Shown here in pieces: positions 35,442 to 48,740 of a DNA stretch of 64,000 bases; position 1 is the stretch's first letter; every line of letters starts with the position of its first letter. A program made the translations under genes and the position numbers. Below the pieces are notes generated by a model. The model was not told where the DNA came from. It searched no databases and was given only the letters and a program-made list of their open reading frames with translations. Source of the DNA: Torreya grandis (taxonomy: Eukaryota; Streptophyta; Pinopsida; Cupressales; Taxaceae); NCBI GenBank assembly GCA_037957365.1, contig JARHVA010008360.1, forward strand, positions 62,001-126,000, written 5' to 3'.

Positions 35442-38400
35442 GTTATTAGAGGTATAAACCACTAAGAGGGGAGGGTGAATAAGTGGCAAAAGAAATCCAA
35501 TTCAATTCCAACCCCTTCAAACACTTAAGATTTTAATACAACCATTTATGAATCATACAAGATGTTTATAAAAATGAAAAATGAAGATAATGCAAGATCA
35601 CACACATAACACAATATATATGTGGGAAACCCTCTTGGGGAATAAAACCTACTCTCAATCCTAGAAACACTTGGATTACTTGTCTTATAAGGTATTACAA
35701 ACTAGAGAATGGTCAAGTCCTTTTGACCAATATTTAGTGAAACCCCTATTCCATAAGGATCACTTGCCCCTAAGATGATAAACTCTTGACCACCTATTGG
35801 TCAAGTCAATTTGAACCAAAACCTTGATCAAGTCATCCTAACCTAAGGCCTTTAGTGAAACACCTATTTCATAAGGAGCAACTTCCCTTAAAGAAGATCA
35901 AGTCTTTTGTACCCTCCTTTAGAATAAACACCTCCACCTTTAAACTAATGTCTTCAAAACTTAATGATGGATATAAATTTTTTATAACCCTTAAAAAACA
36001 CCCTCTCTATCTCCTATAGGCCTCTGACATAGGCATGCCATAATATCTCTCCTTCCTCACTCAAATCTCCCTCATATGTACACTCATACCTCTTCATATA
36101 TCCTCAAACTAAAATAGCATTATTATAACATTAAAAATATGACCTATAGGTCATACACAATAAAAAAAATATTATGATCATCAAATCATCCAATAAGAAC
36201 ACTACATATCCTCTCTTCTTCACTTTAATTATCACTCTAGACCAACAAGCTTTACACCAATCTAGAAACCATCTCATTTGGTTTCACTATTTATAGAGCC
36301 TTCATGAATATCAACATCTTGGTCATCCATTAGGCATGCCTTCACCCTTAATGCATATATCATATATATACACAACTTAATACAATATTAATAGGTTAGC
36401 CATAGCATCTATGGGTCAGTCTTAAGCATATACACCTTTCAATTAGGTCCTTGTATCTCTTATAGGTCTAATGGAGACCTATTCACCCATTTACCACTTC
36501 ATCAAGAAAAACAAGAATATAGGACCACTTTAAAATACATGGGTTCAATTTTTTTGATCCATTAAACATCCTTAAATGATCACAATCATTTTTTCTCACT
36601 TCTATGTATGCTCAATCTACTTACATATTAGACTTTTACATAAGACACCATGAATGAACAAAAAACTAACTTATTAGAAATGGTTCATACTAAATATGAA
36701 TTGGTCAAACCTCTAAAGATCATATAGATAATCCTCATGGAGTATAAAAATCTTTCCAATATCTAATACAACATGAGACATATAAATAGCATCAACACAA
36801 TATCAATTATCCTTCTTAGGTCACTTGTAGAACATAGTCAAACATACAATAAACTTTAGAGCTCAATAACATTGATTGTATGAATAATCAGACCTGACTA
36901 GATTCACTATATGTGCCCTCGAGTCATATAAAATGTTTTATTTTTACTCCATCATAAAATTCATCTTGAATCAAAAAGTATAGGCAAATTATAAATCACT
37001 AGTTTTTCCCTTTGTAAATTCAAATATTCAAATGCCAACGATCACAGTTAAACCTTAGACACTTTTACTTCATTTCATGCCCTCTCATAACTTGAAAAAA
37101 TATGAACCATTGATCTTATTTTAATTTTATTGGTATTTAAATTTCATCACTCACCATTGTATCTTCGTATTTAATATTTGACTTAATGTGCTCCATCAAT
37201 CTCCTATACATAGCTCAATCTTTATTTGTGTTAAACATTGGACACTTTGTACTCATCTCACTCAATATTCACCATTGATCTATATTTATATGAAAACCTA
37301 CTTATCATTAGATATTATAAGTATATCTATCTTTACCTCTACCTATTTTTAAATTTCAAACACTTGGAATCATCTCACTTCTTCCTAACATCTTTGAAAA
37401 AACACGCTTCATTGATCTCTATGAAAGTTCATTAGTCTTTAACCTATTAACCAACTATCACTTTGACCTATTTGAATCAATATGATCTATTATATAAATA
37501 TATATGATCATCCCTAAACTATTGGATCTCCATTTGGTCTTGATCTTTATCTCTTCAAAATTGACTAAGTATGGGAACTATTGCAATCTGCCTAGAAGGC
37601 CAATTTTGGACCTCTAAAACTTTTACTGTGCTTAGACACATGATCTTAAATTTGGACCATATGATATCCTAAACTAATATAATCTAACCATATAAAAATA
37701 TTATCCTAAAACCTTTTATTTTTCATTATATAATTCCATTAATCTTCTTACTCAAATTTTTCTACCATAAAGCCAACTATGCCTAAAACTACCTAGAAGG
37801 CCAACTTTGGACATGTATATATTTTGATGCACTTCATCACATGAATTGAAACTTAGTGAACAATAAATAGGAGAAAAAATTAACAAAAAAAAATGATAAA
37901 CTCATTATAAAACTACCACACATGCTAAATATGACTACATCAAAATTCCTACTTGGTTTTTTTACCACATGCAAATTTGGCTAAGTATGGAAAAACAATA
38001 TCAAACTACATGGGAGCCCAAATTTAAACTTGAATATATTTTTTAATAATTAATTTCATAACCTAAGATTTAGTGCATAATATATTCTCTCATAGGTAAA
38101 TTCATCCATATATCAATATGCTCTTGAAACTTGCATATGTGTGAGATATGACATCACCAAACTACCTACTTAGATTTTTTGCCATTGGACCCAAAATGTC
38201 TAGATGAAAACTATGGAATACCATATGAATTAAAATTTTTCACACTATCACTTAATTTATCCTTGACCTCATATAATACCTATTGCATAATCTTAATACT
38301 TTAGAATCATCGCTAATCATCTCTAAATAGTCAAACTTTGAAGATTAATGAAGCCTAATTTAAGCACACTAGGATAAGCACATTACACACTTTGGCATTG

Positions 38401-38473
38401 TCACTTTAGACTATCAAGGCACTTCATCCACTCACTTAGACACTTTTATGACATCACTGACAACTCTCCAATA
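35441..38473 (-). repeat. 5' LTR of the gag-only copia element
   Basis: About 160 bases longer than its partner because of several small insertions. The G-tract/TGAAT box is interrupted here (GAGGGGAGGGTGAATAAG, 35,466-35,483). The right edge is ACTCTCCAATA at 38,463-38,473, against ACTCTCCAACA in the partner. The open frame at 37,238-37,435 is not a gene. Confidence 0.82.
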
Positions 38474-40179
38474 ATTATAAGAATGATTAGGTTGTCAAGA
38501 AGGCTAAACAAGGGTAGAAGGGAGGCAACTATTTTGAAAATGAAGATATCATTTTGTGATAAGGTTATTCATGATAAAACTAGTAGTGTTATCAGTTTGA
38601 TATGGATGGTATGAAGGCATAGAAAATTCATTTTAATAAGGATTAAGGTAAAAGGCATATTTTTCATGATAGATAAACATATTAGAGCATTCAAATAAGG
38701 AACAATCAGGTTTACCTTTTCAATAATAAGCATATACCAATAGAATCACCAGGTGATTAGATTAATTAAAAATAATGGAAAAGACCCAAATATCACATAA
38801 ATCCTAATATTTGATAATATTTAAGTGTTTGGACTACTTAAACTAGTAGATTTGATCTTTGGAGGTGCCATGGTGTTGAATAAACTACCCTAAATGGCAA
38901 GATCATTGAAGAACACACCAAAATACTTCAATGGATGATGTAAAGATCATCAGGTATATAAAGGTATAAATATATCCAATATAGTCTATAATTTTACCAA
39001 ACTATATCACCCTAGTCTATATAATCTGGTCAAATATGATAATCTAGAGAAATAGTAAACAAAGAATAAACAAGGAGGTATAACTAAGGTGGGTGTGTTT
39101 TATTTATAGGTTCTCAAATATATTTATCCAGGTTTAAATAGTGAAAATTTCACAAATGTAACTCATTATGGAGGATTACACCATCCTATAGCCACACTAT
39201 CCCATCTCTGAGGTAAGTTGAGAGTAACTTCTAAAGGCTAACCTCTTACCAGTGCACTACAAAAACAAACAACTAAAACTCTTCCTATTAACTAAAAAAT
39301 AAAACCCTAGGGACTTTTGATACACCATGATGTATATGAAATCTAAATTCCATGTATAGTGTTTTTTAATGGCTTAATTATAGGTCCAATACCCCTCACA
39401 ACATGGCTCAAGTAAAATTAATGATCATTTTTTCCAGAATGATAGCTCCAATGTTGATACATAGTAACATAAATCCAAAAACAATAGTAGTAATAAATAA
39501 GATATAGATTTAAATAAAATTATGTAACATGCAATAAAATAAAGAAACACTAAAAATGGTATCAAATTGGCTGATATAAATGAAAATTAATGTTGATAAA
39601 ACATAATTATAGTAGGATGTCCAATGTAGTTGGTAGGTAATCAATAAAATTGGTAGAAGATGCAAACATGTAAAAATATTTTATATATAGTTGGAAAAAA
39701 TTTAAAAAATATCAAGTTGGATGATACAATTCCATATAAACTATAAAATATATCATGTTTCACAATAAAATTTATAAAATAAAGTGTATTAAGTTGGCCA
39801 ATACTTTTAGACTTAAAAATTATGATGGTTTTAAAGATATCCATAATAATATAAAAGTAAAAACATGAAAATTACCCAACCAAATGTGGGATAATATCCA
39901 TGTTGGGTTATCCAAAATGTATACATGGTTTAGGATGATCTAAAATTATTATCCTTCTCTTGATAGACTAGAACTAAAATAATGCCATAATAATAGGTTT
40001 TATGTATAATTTAATGATCAAGTAATGAACTAAAATTTACATAGACCTATCCAAGGGTAATATACACTCAATTTCAAGATAAAAGGATTATAAACCCTAA
40101 ACTTATGACATAGGGTATAACTCTCACTAGGGATCAATGAATGGTAGATTACAAAGAAGTTAAGGTGCAATGATCAATA
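38474..40179. other. Flank and possible LTR tail, no gene seen
   Basis: Words such as AAGTTGGATGATA, AGTTGGTAGGTAATC and TTAAGTTGGCCAATAC recur every 50-70 bases from 39,560 to 39,800. They resemble motifs in the LTR at 40.7-40.9 kb. The region is probably LTR or leader sequence of the minus-strand element to its right. No coding motif was found. Confidence 0.35.
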
Positions 40180-41033
40180 AAATGGGTGTACATTAAACCT
40201 AAGGTGATAAGTGTAAATCCTAATAAATCATATCTATACCAAATTATTTAGAATAATGAATAGAATAATAAAGGATACACACATACATCCACAAATAAAT
40301 AAACTAATAAATGCCAAATCTACAAATTAAATAAAGGAAATAGTATATGGATATAAATACTTACCTTTTGGTGGACTCGTTAATGATTCGTTATCCCCCT
40401 TTGGCTCAAGTAGCACATTCTAAGAGATTTTTTAGTTTGATGACATAAAATTTTAATATGAATACCTATATATCCTTAGTTATAAACTCCAAAGTTCTCT
40501 CATATTGATATTTAATGATAGAATATAAGGCCTCTAAGATAAGGTTATAAAGCCTCTAACTCTGCCAAATATTAATTAGGGGGAAATGTGAGTGAAAAAA
40601 TGTTTTATGAATGTGATATATCTCTTTGGGAACGAAATTTTACCCTTATATATATATGTCTCCAATACCCAAAACTAACCATGAACTCTAAGCCAATGGT
40701 ATTAACTAGGTTGATATAGTTGGAAGATTTTAGCTGACATAGTACAATATCAGTAAAACCAATATAGTATAAGTTATTAAAAAAAAACACACATAAATAT
40801 ATTAGGTTGGATGATATAATACAAGGAAGGAAAAGAATAAAATATACTATATCATCTAGGCTAATACAATAGGATATGGGGAAGCTATCAAATTTGGATT
40901 AAAAGTAGACAAAGAGGTAACATAAAAGGAGACTAATAAGAGGTTAGACTAGTAGTAGTGATAGTATGATATAATAGTATGAAAACCTATCTCACCAAGT
41001 ACCATGATCCAATCCCATACTATTCTCATTACA
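40180..41033 (-). mobile_element. Gypsy LTR, minus orientation (inverted partner of 50,023-52,477)
   Basis: In element direction it starts TGTAATGAGAATAG at 41,033, right after a polypurine tract AACTAAAAGGG. It contains ACCTAGTTAATACCATTGG, then GTTTTGGGTATT, a TATA run (40,645-40,655), and CACCAAAAG|GTAAGT (donor GT at 40,363-40,364). The LTR at 50,023-52,477 has the same order of motifs in plus orientation. Homology is clear to about 40,180; the left end was not fixed. The gag-protease remnant at 41,330-42,100 lies on its internal side, so this is a 3' LTR. Confidence 0.65.
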
Positions 41034-41045
41034 CCCTTTTAGTTG
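41034..41045 (-). other. Polypurine tract
   Basis: The minus strand reads CAACTAAAAGGG directly before the LTR start TG. The equivalent internal bases at 50,011-50,022 on the plus strand read CACCTTAAAGGG. Confidence 0.6.
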
Positions 41046-41329
41046 TGGACTCAAGGATATTTATTCAGTAACAAGCCCCTAAAAGATAAATCTCAATAAA
41101 GTTATAAAGTGAAAATATTAGACATATACACATGTTATATAACTAATTTATATTTAATTATTTTTTCTTTGTAATTTTCATTACTTTATTTTTACACCTC
41201 ATATGTATGCATCTAAAAAATTTGAATGGGTTGTGATGGAATAATTATATCATGATAGTATATGACTATGATTTTGACTGGTTCTTATTAATATATTAAG
41301 TCATCTTAAAACTCTAAAAGGGTCATCAA

Positions 41330-42100
41330 CTATTGGTTGTGTATAATAATAACATTCATCTATGGATTTGATATATATATGAAATTTTGATAGTAATACT
41401 TATATAGCTTTTATCCAAGGTCCCATAAAATCAAGTTCTAGTGTAACTCATTAAACATAATGTGGATGGTATTAAGTAACATATTGGGACCAGGTTTTTC
41501 ATCCAATGCTATAGTCCCAAGTATTTGATGTGGAGTGTCTTCGAATCCTTTTATGTTTTTATCTAATTTTTCAATAGTGTCTAGATTAATCTCCAATTAT
41601 TATAAGAATGCATAGTTATAGATATTTAATATAGAACCACTATCTATCGACACACTCGACCATTTTACTTTGCACTTGAACTTGAGTGAATAATGGCAAT
41701 TTTTTTATCTCTTATATGTTGTAATGTAAGTCCTACTTGTCAAAGGTTATGAATTTTATGATATACTTGAATGTATTCATGATGGAAGTAAATGAAATGG
41801 GTTGTGTATCACTAGGGATAGTTGTTTCTTGAAATCCATTATATAATATGTTTTTATAGACTTTAATATTTTGAGTAACTCCAAGATAGAAATTATATCA
41901 TGGGTTTTATTTAATTTATCTATGAATTCACACCCTTTAGGTTGATTAACTTTATTTGTGGGAGGTGGAAGGGGTTGAGGAAGAACATGTTGACTACCTT
42001 TTCTAGCCCTGCATGATGGGGCACCCTACCTCATCTAATGTTGATAGCATGGACTAAAAAATATGAAATAATCTATGGGTGAATAATTTTAGTAGGATGG
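41330..42100 (-). pseudogene. Ty3/gypsy gag end and protease, third copy
   Basis: Minus strand. A proline-rich linker (HVLPQPLPPPTNKVNQPKG, ~41,940-42,000) is followed by FIDKLNKTHDIISILELLKI, like the SI-x-ELL-x-x-S-x-x-HR segment of Tat/Athila gag. Retropepsin follows. A frameshift in front of the active site leads to SIDSGSILNI with an intact Asp-Ser-Gly at 41,637-41,645, then GFEDTPHQILGTIAL, FNELH and LILWDLG in place of the usual LLGRPW. The 3' LTR begins only about 300 bases further on, so RT, RNase H and integrase are absent: either a non-autonomous gag-protease element or an internal deletion. Several stops and at least one frameshift are present. Confidence 0.7.
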
Positions 42101-43275
42101 TAGATATGAAAAACTTGTTTTCTATGGGAAGGAGGAATAAAAGGATTCATGCATGCCTTTTTCATCTAATAGTATAAAAAGTAAACTTGGATTATATGTT
42201 TGAATAATTTGATTTAAGGAATGCTTACGATTGTTTATTGTTAATTTTGGTCTTCTTAGTGTTATTATATCTGATACATTTTATTATATGATTGATTAAA
42301 ATGTAGCATATCCAAGTTGAACAATAATAAAATATTACCTTCATGAATTGCATTAACAAACAATGTTCATTTATTATATGCATGTATATTTTATATTATT
42401 AGGGAATAAATAAAAAATAAGGTCTAGAATTTAAACCTTGAGCCTAAAATATAAATACTTTAAGGATGAAAACCTATTTTATATCTAAGTTTTGACAGTA
42501 TTCAAACAATGTATGAGTTCAATATTTTTTACCCTAATTTTGTTTCATAATCCCTAATAGAAAATAAGTTGTATATGAATTTATATAGATAGATGTGGAA
42601 TTAAAGCATACATATAAATGTAAAATACTAAATTGATTATAATAATTTGAAAAGTAAAATGGAAAATATAGTAAGTACAACAAATGGATAAGTGCTTAGC
42701 TTTTCTAACTATGACTATGTTATGATGGTGGGAAATAAATTATAGGTATGTAATTAATCTAGTTATGGAACTACATTTCTATCTATGTAAGGTTGGTTTT
42801 GTTAGTTATAGATTAGTATCAACTATTGATATTTATATATAGTGATTGGTAGTCACCTATTCCAAAATATGGGTTTGTGAACATATGGTCATCTTTACCT
42901 ATTTTTGGAAACTTTATATGTGATATCTTAAACAATAATTATGCATAAAATTCTATAAATTAGCCTCCTTTACCCAAAAAACCCTAGGTGTGCTTATGAT
43001 AGATAGAAGTCTAAAAATATAAGAAAGTGTAATGGATTAAGATTACCCCAATTTCATTGATTATTGAGAACTTCCTATGCATATGATACTCCAAGGAGGG
43101 AAATCAATCCATGCATATTTTTCCCACCTAGTGTGATTTTGAAATTGTGCTCCTTTGTTATTACTCCTATATACTAATTTTTTAATTTGGAAGGATAAGG
43201 TAAGTTTTCTCAATGTGTATTAATGTATAGATGTGTAACAAATAAGTACCAAATCCCCCATCAAGTGAAGCCTTG

Positions 43276-43344
<69 letters not shown>

Positions 43345-46300
43345 AATTGGGTAGTTTCTTGCACCACTAACATGTTAGGATGATGGGATAACCCTAAAGA
43401 GATAATTTATTTTAAAAATTAGTCATTTTTATGAGAGGGTTGATATCATCATCCATATATTAGTATCTATTGGTGATATTGACCCATTTTGAGATTACTA
43501 ACCTATGCACAAGAGGACTAAACTAAAGGTCTAGGGATGTGTTTCTAGGAAAATATACAAGTTTGAAAAAATTAGGAAGCTCATATAGATGTGTAATAGT
43601 ATAACATAAGGATCAAACTTATAAGGTAGCATGTATGTATGAGAAAATGGTAGGTTTGGACCATATGTGTGTGCATAAGTAATATTTTTTAAATGCATTT
43701 CAATCTTGTCATTGTCAATTAATACCACATTGTAGTATCTAGAATAACCAAATATGTGGACAAAGGAATAGTATAAGCAGTAGTAATCTCAACAACTATT
43801 TTATAAATAATACATATAAAAGGTGTATTAATGTTTGTAAAGACCTCATGTTTTTTCCATCAAATGTGGCAACTTGAGCATTCTAGTTTATCCCATATTT
43901 ATTTACATGTGTAACAATGCATCATGAAAATGTGTATTCATATGAATATACTCAGTTGATTTTACTTTATCAAACTCATCGAAACTACTAGTAACATTGT
44001 TTGTGCCTTCCATTATAATTAGGCATTAATAAATAAATTACAAATAAATTATAAAAGTTATAAATAAATATTAAAATATTAATCCCTACAAAAATATAAT
44101 GGAACCCTAAGGAATCTAGGTTTTATTTACTCAAATCAAGTAAAAATTTCAACAATGTGTTTTTATCTATTATTAGATTAATGTAACATCTAATAGGATA
44201 AAACTATAATAAAAATTAGATTTCTTAAGATATATAACAACTAAAAAAATATGAGTGTAACTTGTATAATATAATAACTAAAATATTTATGGAAAAAACT
44301 AGAGGATTCAAATACTTATATGTTTTGGGTTTCTATATGTTTGTGACTAGATACAATCATAAAAAAATTATAAAATAACCTATGAGTGCTTCAGATATGT
44401 AAATAGAGTATATCTATGAGCTTGAAAAAGTTTGTGATTACTTGATGACTACATATTTTGGTGCTATCTCACAGGATTTGGAATTTTCCATTGTGATTTT
44501 TTTATCTATGATAGTGTCACCCACTATATCTATGTCTGATAAGTATTCTTGTATGTTCTAATTTTAAAAAATTTGTGCTAATAATTTTGTTTTATTCTTC
44601 CTTAATTTAAACCCTAGTTGTGCACTGTAAGACCACTATAAAATTAACACAAAGGTTTCAATGGAATGTTTTAACTAATTTTTAGGTACCCCACTATGAC
44701 CAAGTGTTACCTACATATGTAAAACTCTAAAGATGGAAGTCAAACTGAAGGTAGTTATCCTACCTAGTTGAGTGTGTGTAATCTTATGTAAAACAAGTAT
44801 TTTATTAAATTTTGTGTGTGACATTAAACACTTGAAAACCTATGATTTGATATTTAAAGTAGTATTAAAACTTATATCAATGTTTTCTCCTTTAAAGGGT
44901 TTCATATTTTTGAGCTTTGGGGAAGTTCCCCTAAATGTGTAGTTTATTTTCAAGTGATAGGTAGATAATTTATATATAATAAAAGTCTTAGAGTTTATAT
45001 ATTATATAGATGATCATTTAAGTAATTTCCTCAAAACCAACATGTAAAATTTAAATTGTGAATCATACAAATAGTATTAACTTTGTAAACTAGCCATTAA
45101 ATCACATGTTGATAGTTCTAGCCTAAGTAGGCAAGTGTACAAAAATGAAACTATCTTGGAAGTGTGGATCTATATAGAGAATAATAACCATGGATTGATA
45201 TCATAAGATATATTTAGAATTATATTAAGATATTTTAGTATTGATATCTGGGAAGCAAGTAAAGGAGATCATGCTTTTGGTATTTGTCTTTGGAATTATC
45301 ATCATTTTTGTCTTCTTCACACATCAAAAATCATGTGGGCCCTCTCCCATCTATAATTAATTTAGCATCCCATAGGGAGTGGGCATCAATTCCTCCCCCC
45401 ACCCAAAATCTTCATTTTATTTTTTCCTTTTCTGACTAGTCTACACTTTTTTATGGAATAAAATGTGGTAAATTTACACAATTAATTATTTGAGAAATAG
45501 GATAAAATATAATATTTAATTCATTCAGTGTGGTGGAGGGACATCAATTTGTTGGCAAAAGGGGCATTTTATTTCCTCTGATGAGGGTTAGTATATAAAT
45601 ATGTATTATGTGTTAATTTGTGGTGGTAAAAAGTTTTGGAAGTTAACTGATAATAAAATGTAGATAGTGTATAATTGTTAATTTTATAGATATGTGGTTT
45701 GAAAGAGAAATTCTCATTAAAAATATCAAACATTAAAATTAAATATTTAATATAATACATGTTAATAGTTTAATACAAAAAATTTAACCGAAAAAATATA
45801 ATTCAATGTTAATGAAAGAGGTCTTCATTTTATATATTAATGGATTATATATAAAATTATAAAAAATAAACATTCTATATTGTATTTGAGTAACAAAAAT
45901 GATAATTTTGAAGGGCCAAACATATCTAAAATAAATAACTATGAGGAATGGTGAATAGGAGTCATGTGTTTTACCATAACTCATGTAAAATATTGGTTAA
46001 ATTACACATTTTCAATATTTTAATACCAAATATAAGTGCCTAAAATAATATGGGTTTGATAACACCAAACACTCCCCACTAAGTGCTTGAGTGTTTCCTA
46101 TGTTCCAATACTCCGAAGAGAGCTCAAACCATATGTATTTTTCCCACTTATGAATATGTGTGTTTGTGTGCACAATTATAATCATACTATAATGAAATTT
46201 AATGATTGTAGTTTTACAATTAAAAACATACAACTTTTAACTACATTTTTGTTTATACATGGCTCTAAGGATAATCCTTTGAGGTATTTTTTAGATGTGT

Positions 46301-47239
46301 GAGATTTTTTGATAATGTCTTTAGAGAGTGCCAATGTATTTCTAAATCTTGATAGGATTTTTATAGATTATTTTTAAATATATATGGCATTAGTATTGGT
46401 GTATATGTTTAAATTAATCTTTAATATTTTCCCTCATGATTGACACATGAAACATGTATAGTATAACATAATTGAGGTGTTCCCATTTTAAAATTAGTTA
46501 TTGAGAGTTCCTAGAAACTACCAATAGAGATGAACATATCAAACAAAACACAAGTGTTAAACTATTTATATTACTATCATGAGATGTAAAATAATTGTCT
46601 AGGATATAACAACTATTTGTGTACGATTATGAAGCATTTTTGTATAGATTAGAGTGATCCTAAATATGTTTTATTGGTAAACTAGGATAGCCAAAACAAA
46701 GGATAAGTAGACAAATAGGGTAAAATGTGCACAATATTTAAACATGTACACACAAGTCCAATTATCTCAATATATGACATAATTAATGTTTCCAAATGTC
46801 TCATACTAAATCTATGTCTCTATAATTTATGACACTTGGGCTTAGTACCATTATTTAGCCTCTTAAGTATTTTAGTTGTGTAGGTCTATATTTTCTTAAT
46901 TATAATTTTTTTAATTCTCATTTTGTGTAAAACAAAATTAGGGTAAACATAAACGTTGAACCTAATTTTTTTTAATATTTAACCTAGCTTTTCTTTTAAA
47001 CCCTCTTTTCTTACTATTTCATTGCTTAATATATATGGTGTTTAGACCTAAAACATTTCCATGTGTGTTTATTTCCAAAATCCTGATTACTATTTAGGTA
47101 CCTACATTATCCCAATATCACATAGGGTTTGATATATTTATTACATTCAACCTAGGGTCTTATAAACCATATTCCTCTTAGGGTTTCCTCAATCATTAAA
47201 ACCCTTATTTTTAGATTTCTAACTTCGTATATTTTAATG
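42101..47239. other. AT-rich region without recognised genes
   Basis: Contains the (TG)n repeat at 43,278-43,342 and several short minus-strand open frames (43,182-43,373, 43,531-43,728, 45,569-45,984, 46,012-46,233), none with a recognisable motif. Upstream gag of the minus-strand gypsy copy probably occupies the left part but cannot be read. The 5' LTRs expected for the two inverted elements were not found. Confidence 0.4.
43278..43342. repeat. (TG)n microsatellite, 65 bp, uninterrupted
   Basis: A perfect TG run of about 32 units. The poly-Thr/His frame on the minus strand is its translation. Confidence 0.98.
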
Positions 47240-48740
47240 TTCATTAAATAACATTAATCATTGTGATTTTTTTAAAAATATATGAAGGTATTATGTCTTT
47301 CATAGATCCTAAATTACAAAATGTCACATTTTTAGAGAATAAACATATTCATGACTATATTTTCCAAGATTTTAGATAGAATATTTTTGAAAATCCTAAA
47401 TTTATGCACAAATTGTTAGACAAAACTAAAGAAATATTAAATACAAAAACTTTTCATAATAAAACCCCTAGGGTATGTTATTGTAACACTTATACATATG
47501 TTCTTTATTCTATAATTTTGACTCCCACACATATGAAAGGTAATATAATTTCAACCATTATCAGTGGTAAAGCTCCACATTTGAATAAACCGACTGAGAA
47601 AACAACCATTAATACATATGTGGGACTTGTTGTGATACATATTATAGGAGACTTAAATATACAAGTGCATAATTTATCACTTTATCAAAATCCATATCAA
47701 ACAAACATTGGGATGTGTTTTTAAATCCTATTCAAAATTACATCATATACATACATTTTACTCATGACTTGGTTATTACATAATTCAACCTATTGCATGG
47801 TCATGTATATCCTGAAGAGAATTCATTAATCATACTTAAATCATTTTATATAACATTAACAAGTGAAGCTTTAGATTATTATAAGTCTTAATCAACCATA
47901 TATTTGTATACAATACATGTCTTTCAAGAAAGTTTCCTTGAAAAATACACCACTAATAATAAATGTAAATGTACAATACAAAATATTTAACATCTAAAGT
48001 AAGATTAAAAAATCACACTATATTATGTCTTTCAAATCCATTTTCCATTGCATTCCTTGATTTATCAACCATGTGTTATTCACATACTAAAAATATTTAT
48101 CAATATTCTTATATGATATTACAAAGAGAATATGATTACTTGTGATTCATTCACCCTTATTATAAATATGACTTTTAATTTCACAGAAGACAAACACAAA
48201 GACAAAATCTCACCTATTAATAAATCAAGAAACATATTATTAAAAAACCTAGTTCAAGTAACTTATAATACTATAGACAAGAAATAGTCAATTCTAAGCA
48301 TGAAACCAAATTCAACTAAATCATTTTTAATTTTCAAACATCAATAAATCATACTTTAAAATATGGTGAACAAGAACTTGATGATTTTTTCCTATGAACA
48401 TAACCAAATTATAAAACATAAACCAACCTCTTACAAAGATTTTTTTTGAAATCATATTGTGAAATAAGAGGGAATTCAACAAATATATTTATTTCTTTAA
48501 GAGAAAAAAATCAATATTTAGTTGATTGGGAAAAAATCATTCTTCCTCAACAATCATCCATTAGAAATGGAATATTTGAAAGAGAAATAACCTTTTAAGG
48601 ATTCAACAAATGCCAACAATAGTGATCAAATTCAATGTAATCAAGACTTGCATTAGGATGATCAATTATTTTATAATTTCACATATTAGGGAGAGACTTA
48701 CCACCCCCATAAAAGTAAATATTAAGGAATAATGGGGAAT
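47240..48740 (+). pseudogene. Unrecognised decayed reading frame, plus strand
   Basis: Begins in frame near 47,285 with YEGIMSFIDPKLQNVTFLE and KHIHDYIFQDF, passes a stop, then stays open from 47,404 to 47,724 (106 residues, MHKLLDKTKEILNTKTFHNK onward). After a frameshift it continues, e.g. PFSIAFLDLSTMCYSHTKN and YMILQREYDYL near 48,040-48,150, and ends NQYLVDWEKIILPQQSSIRN near 48,560. Stops are frequent, but residue composition stays protein-like over about 400 codons. It lies on the internal side of the plus-strand LTR at 50,023, so it may be gag or a 3' ORF of that element. An old viral coat or movement gene was considered but no diagnostic motif supports it. Confidence 0.4.

Larger units (their letters stand above)
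28461..38473 (-). mobile_element. Gag-only Ty1/copia element (Sirevirus-like), near complete
   Basis: Two long direct repeats (28,461-31,336 and 35,441-38,473) bound a 4.1-kb interior. In element (minus-strand) direction the LTR starts TGTTGGAGAG. Beside the right LTR is a primer-binding site similar to the initiator-Met tRNA site; beside the left LTR is a polypurine tract. Flanking pentamers ATGAT (28,456-28,460) and ATTAT (38,474-38,478) match at 4 of 5 positions. The interior encodes only gag; no protease, integrase or RT motif was found. Four AGGGGGAG tracts before the 3' LTR are a Sirevirus trait. The LTRs are clearly diverged, so insertion is old. Gag-only LTR elements are known in plants as TR-GAG, though usually shorter. 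Confidence 0.8.

Noticed and set aside
39255..39273. CACTACAAAAA, like a CACTA terminus
   Set aside because: No matching inverted end, subterminal repeats or transposase nearby.
43182..43373. Thr-His repeat protein
   Set aside because: It is only the minus-strand translation of the TG microsatellite.
43060..46158. Similar segments near 43,060-43,130 and 46,085-46,158 in direct orientation, possible LTRs
   Set aside because: Similarity is short and fades quickly; no end motifs, primer site or target duplication.
46860..47230. AACCCT words resembling telomere repeats
   Set aside because: They are scattered and not in tandem.
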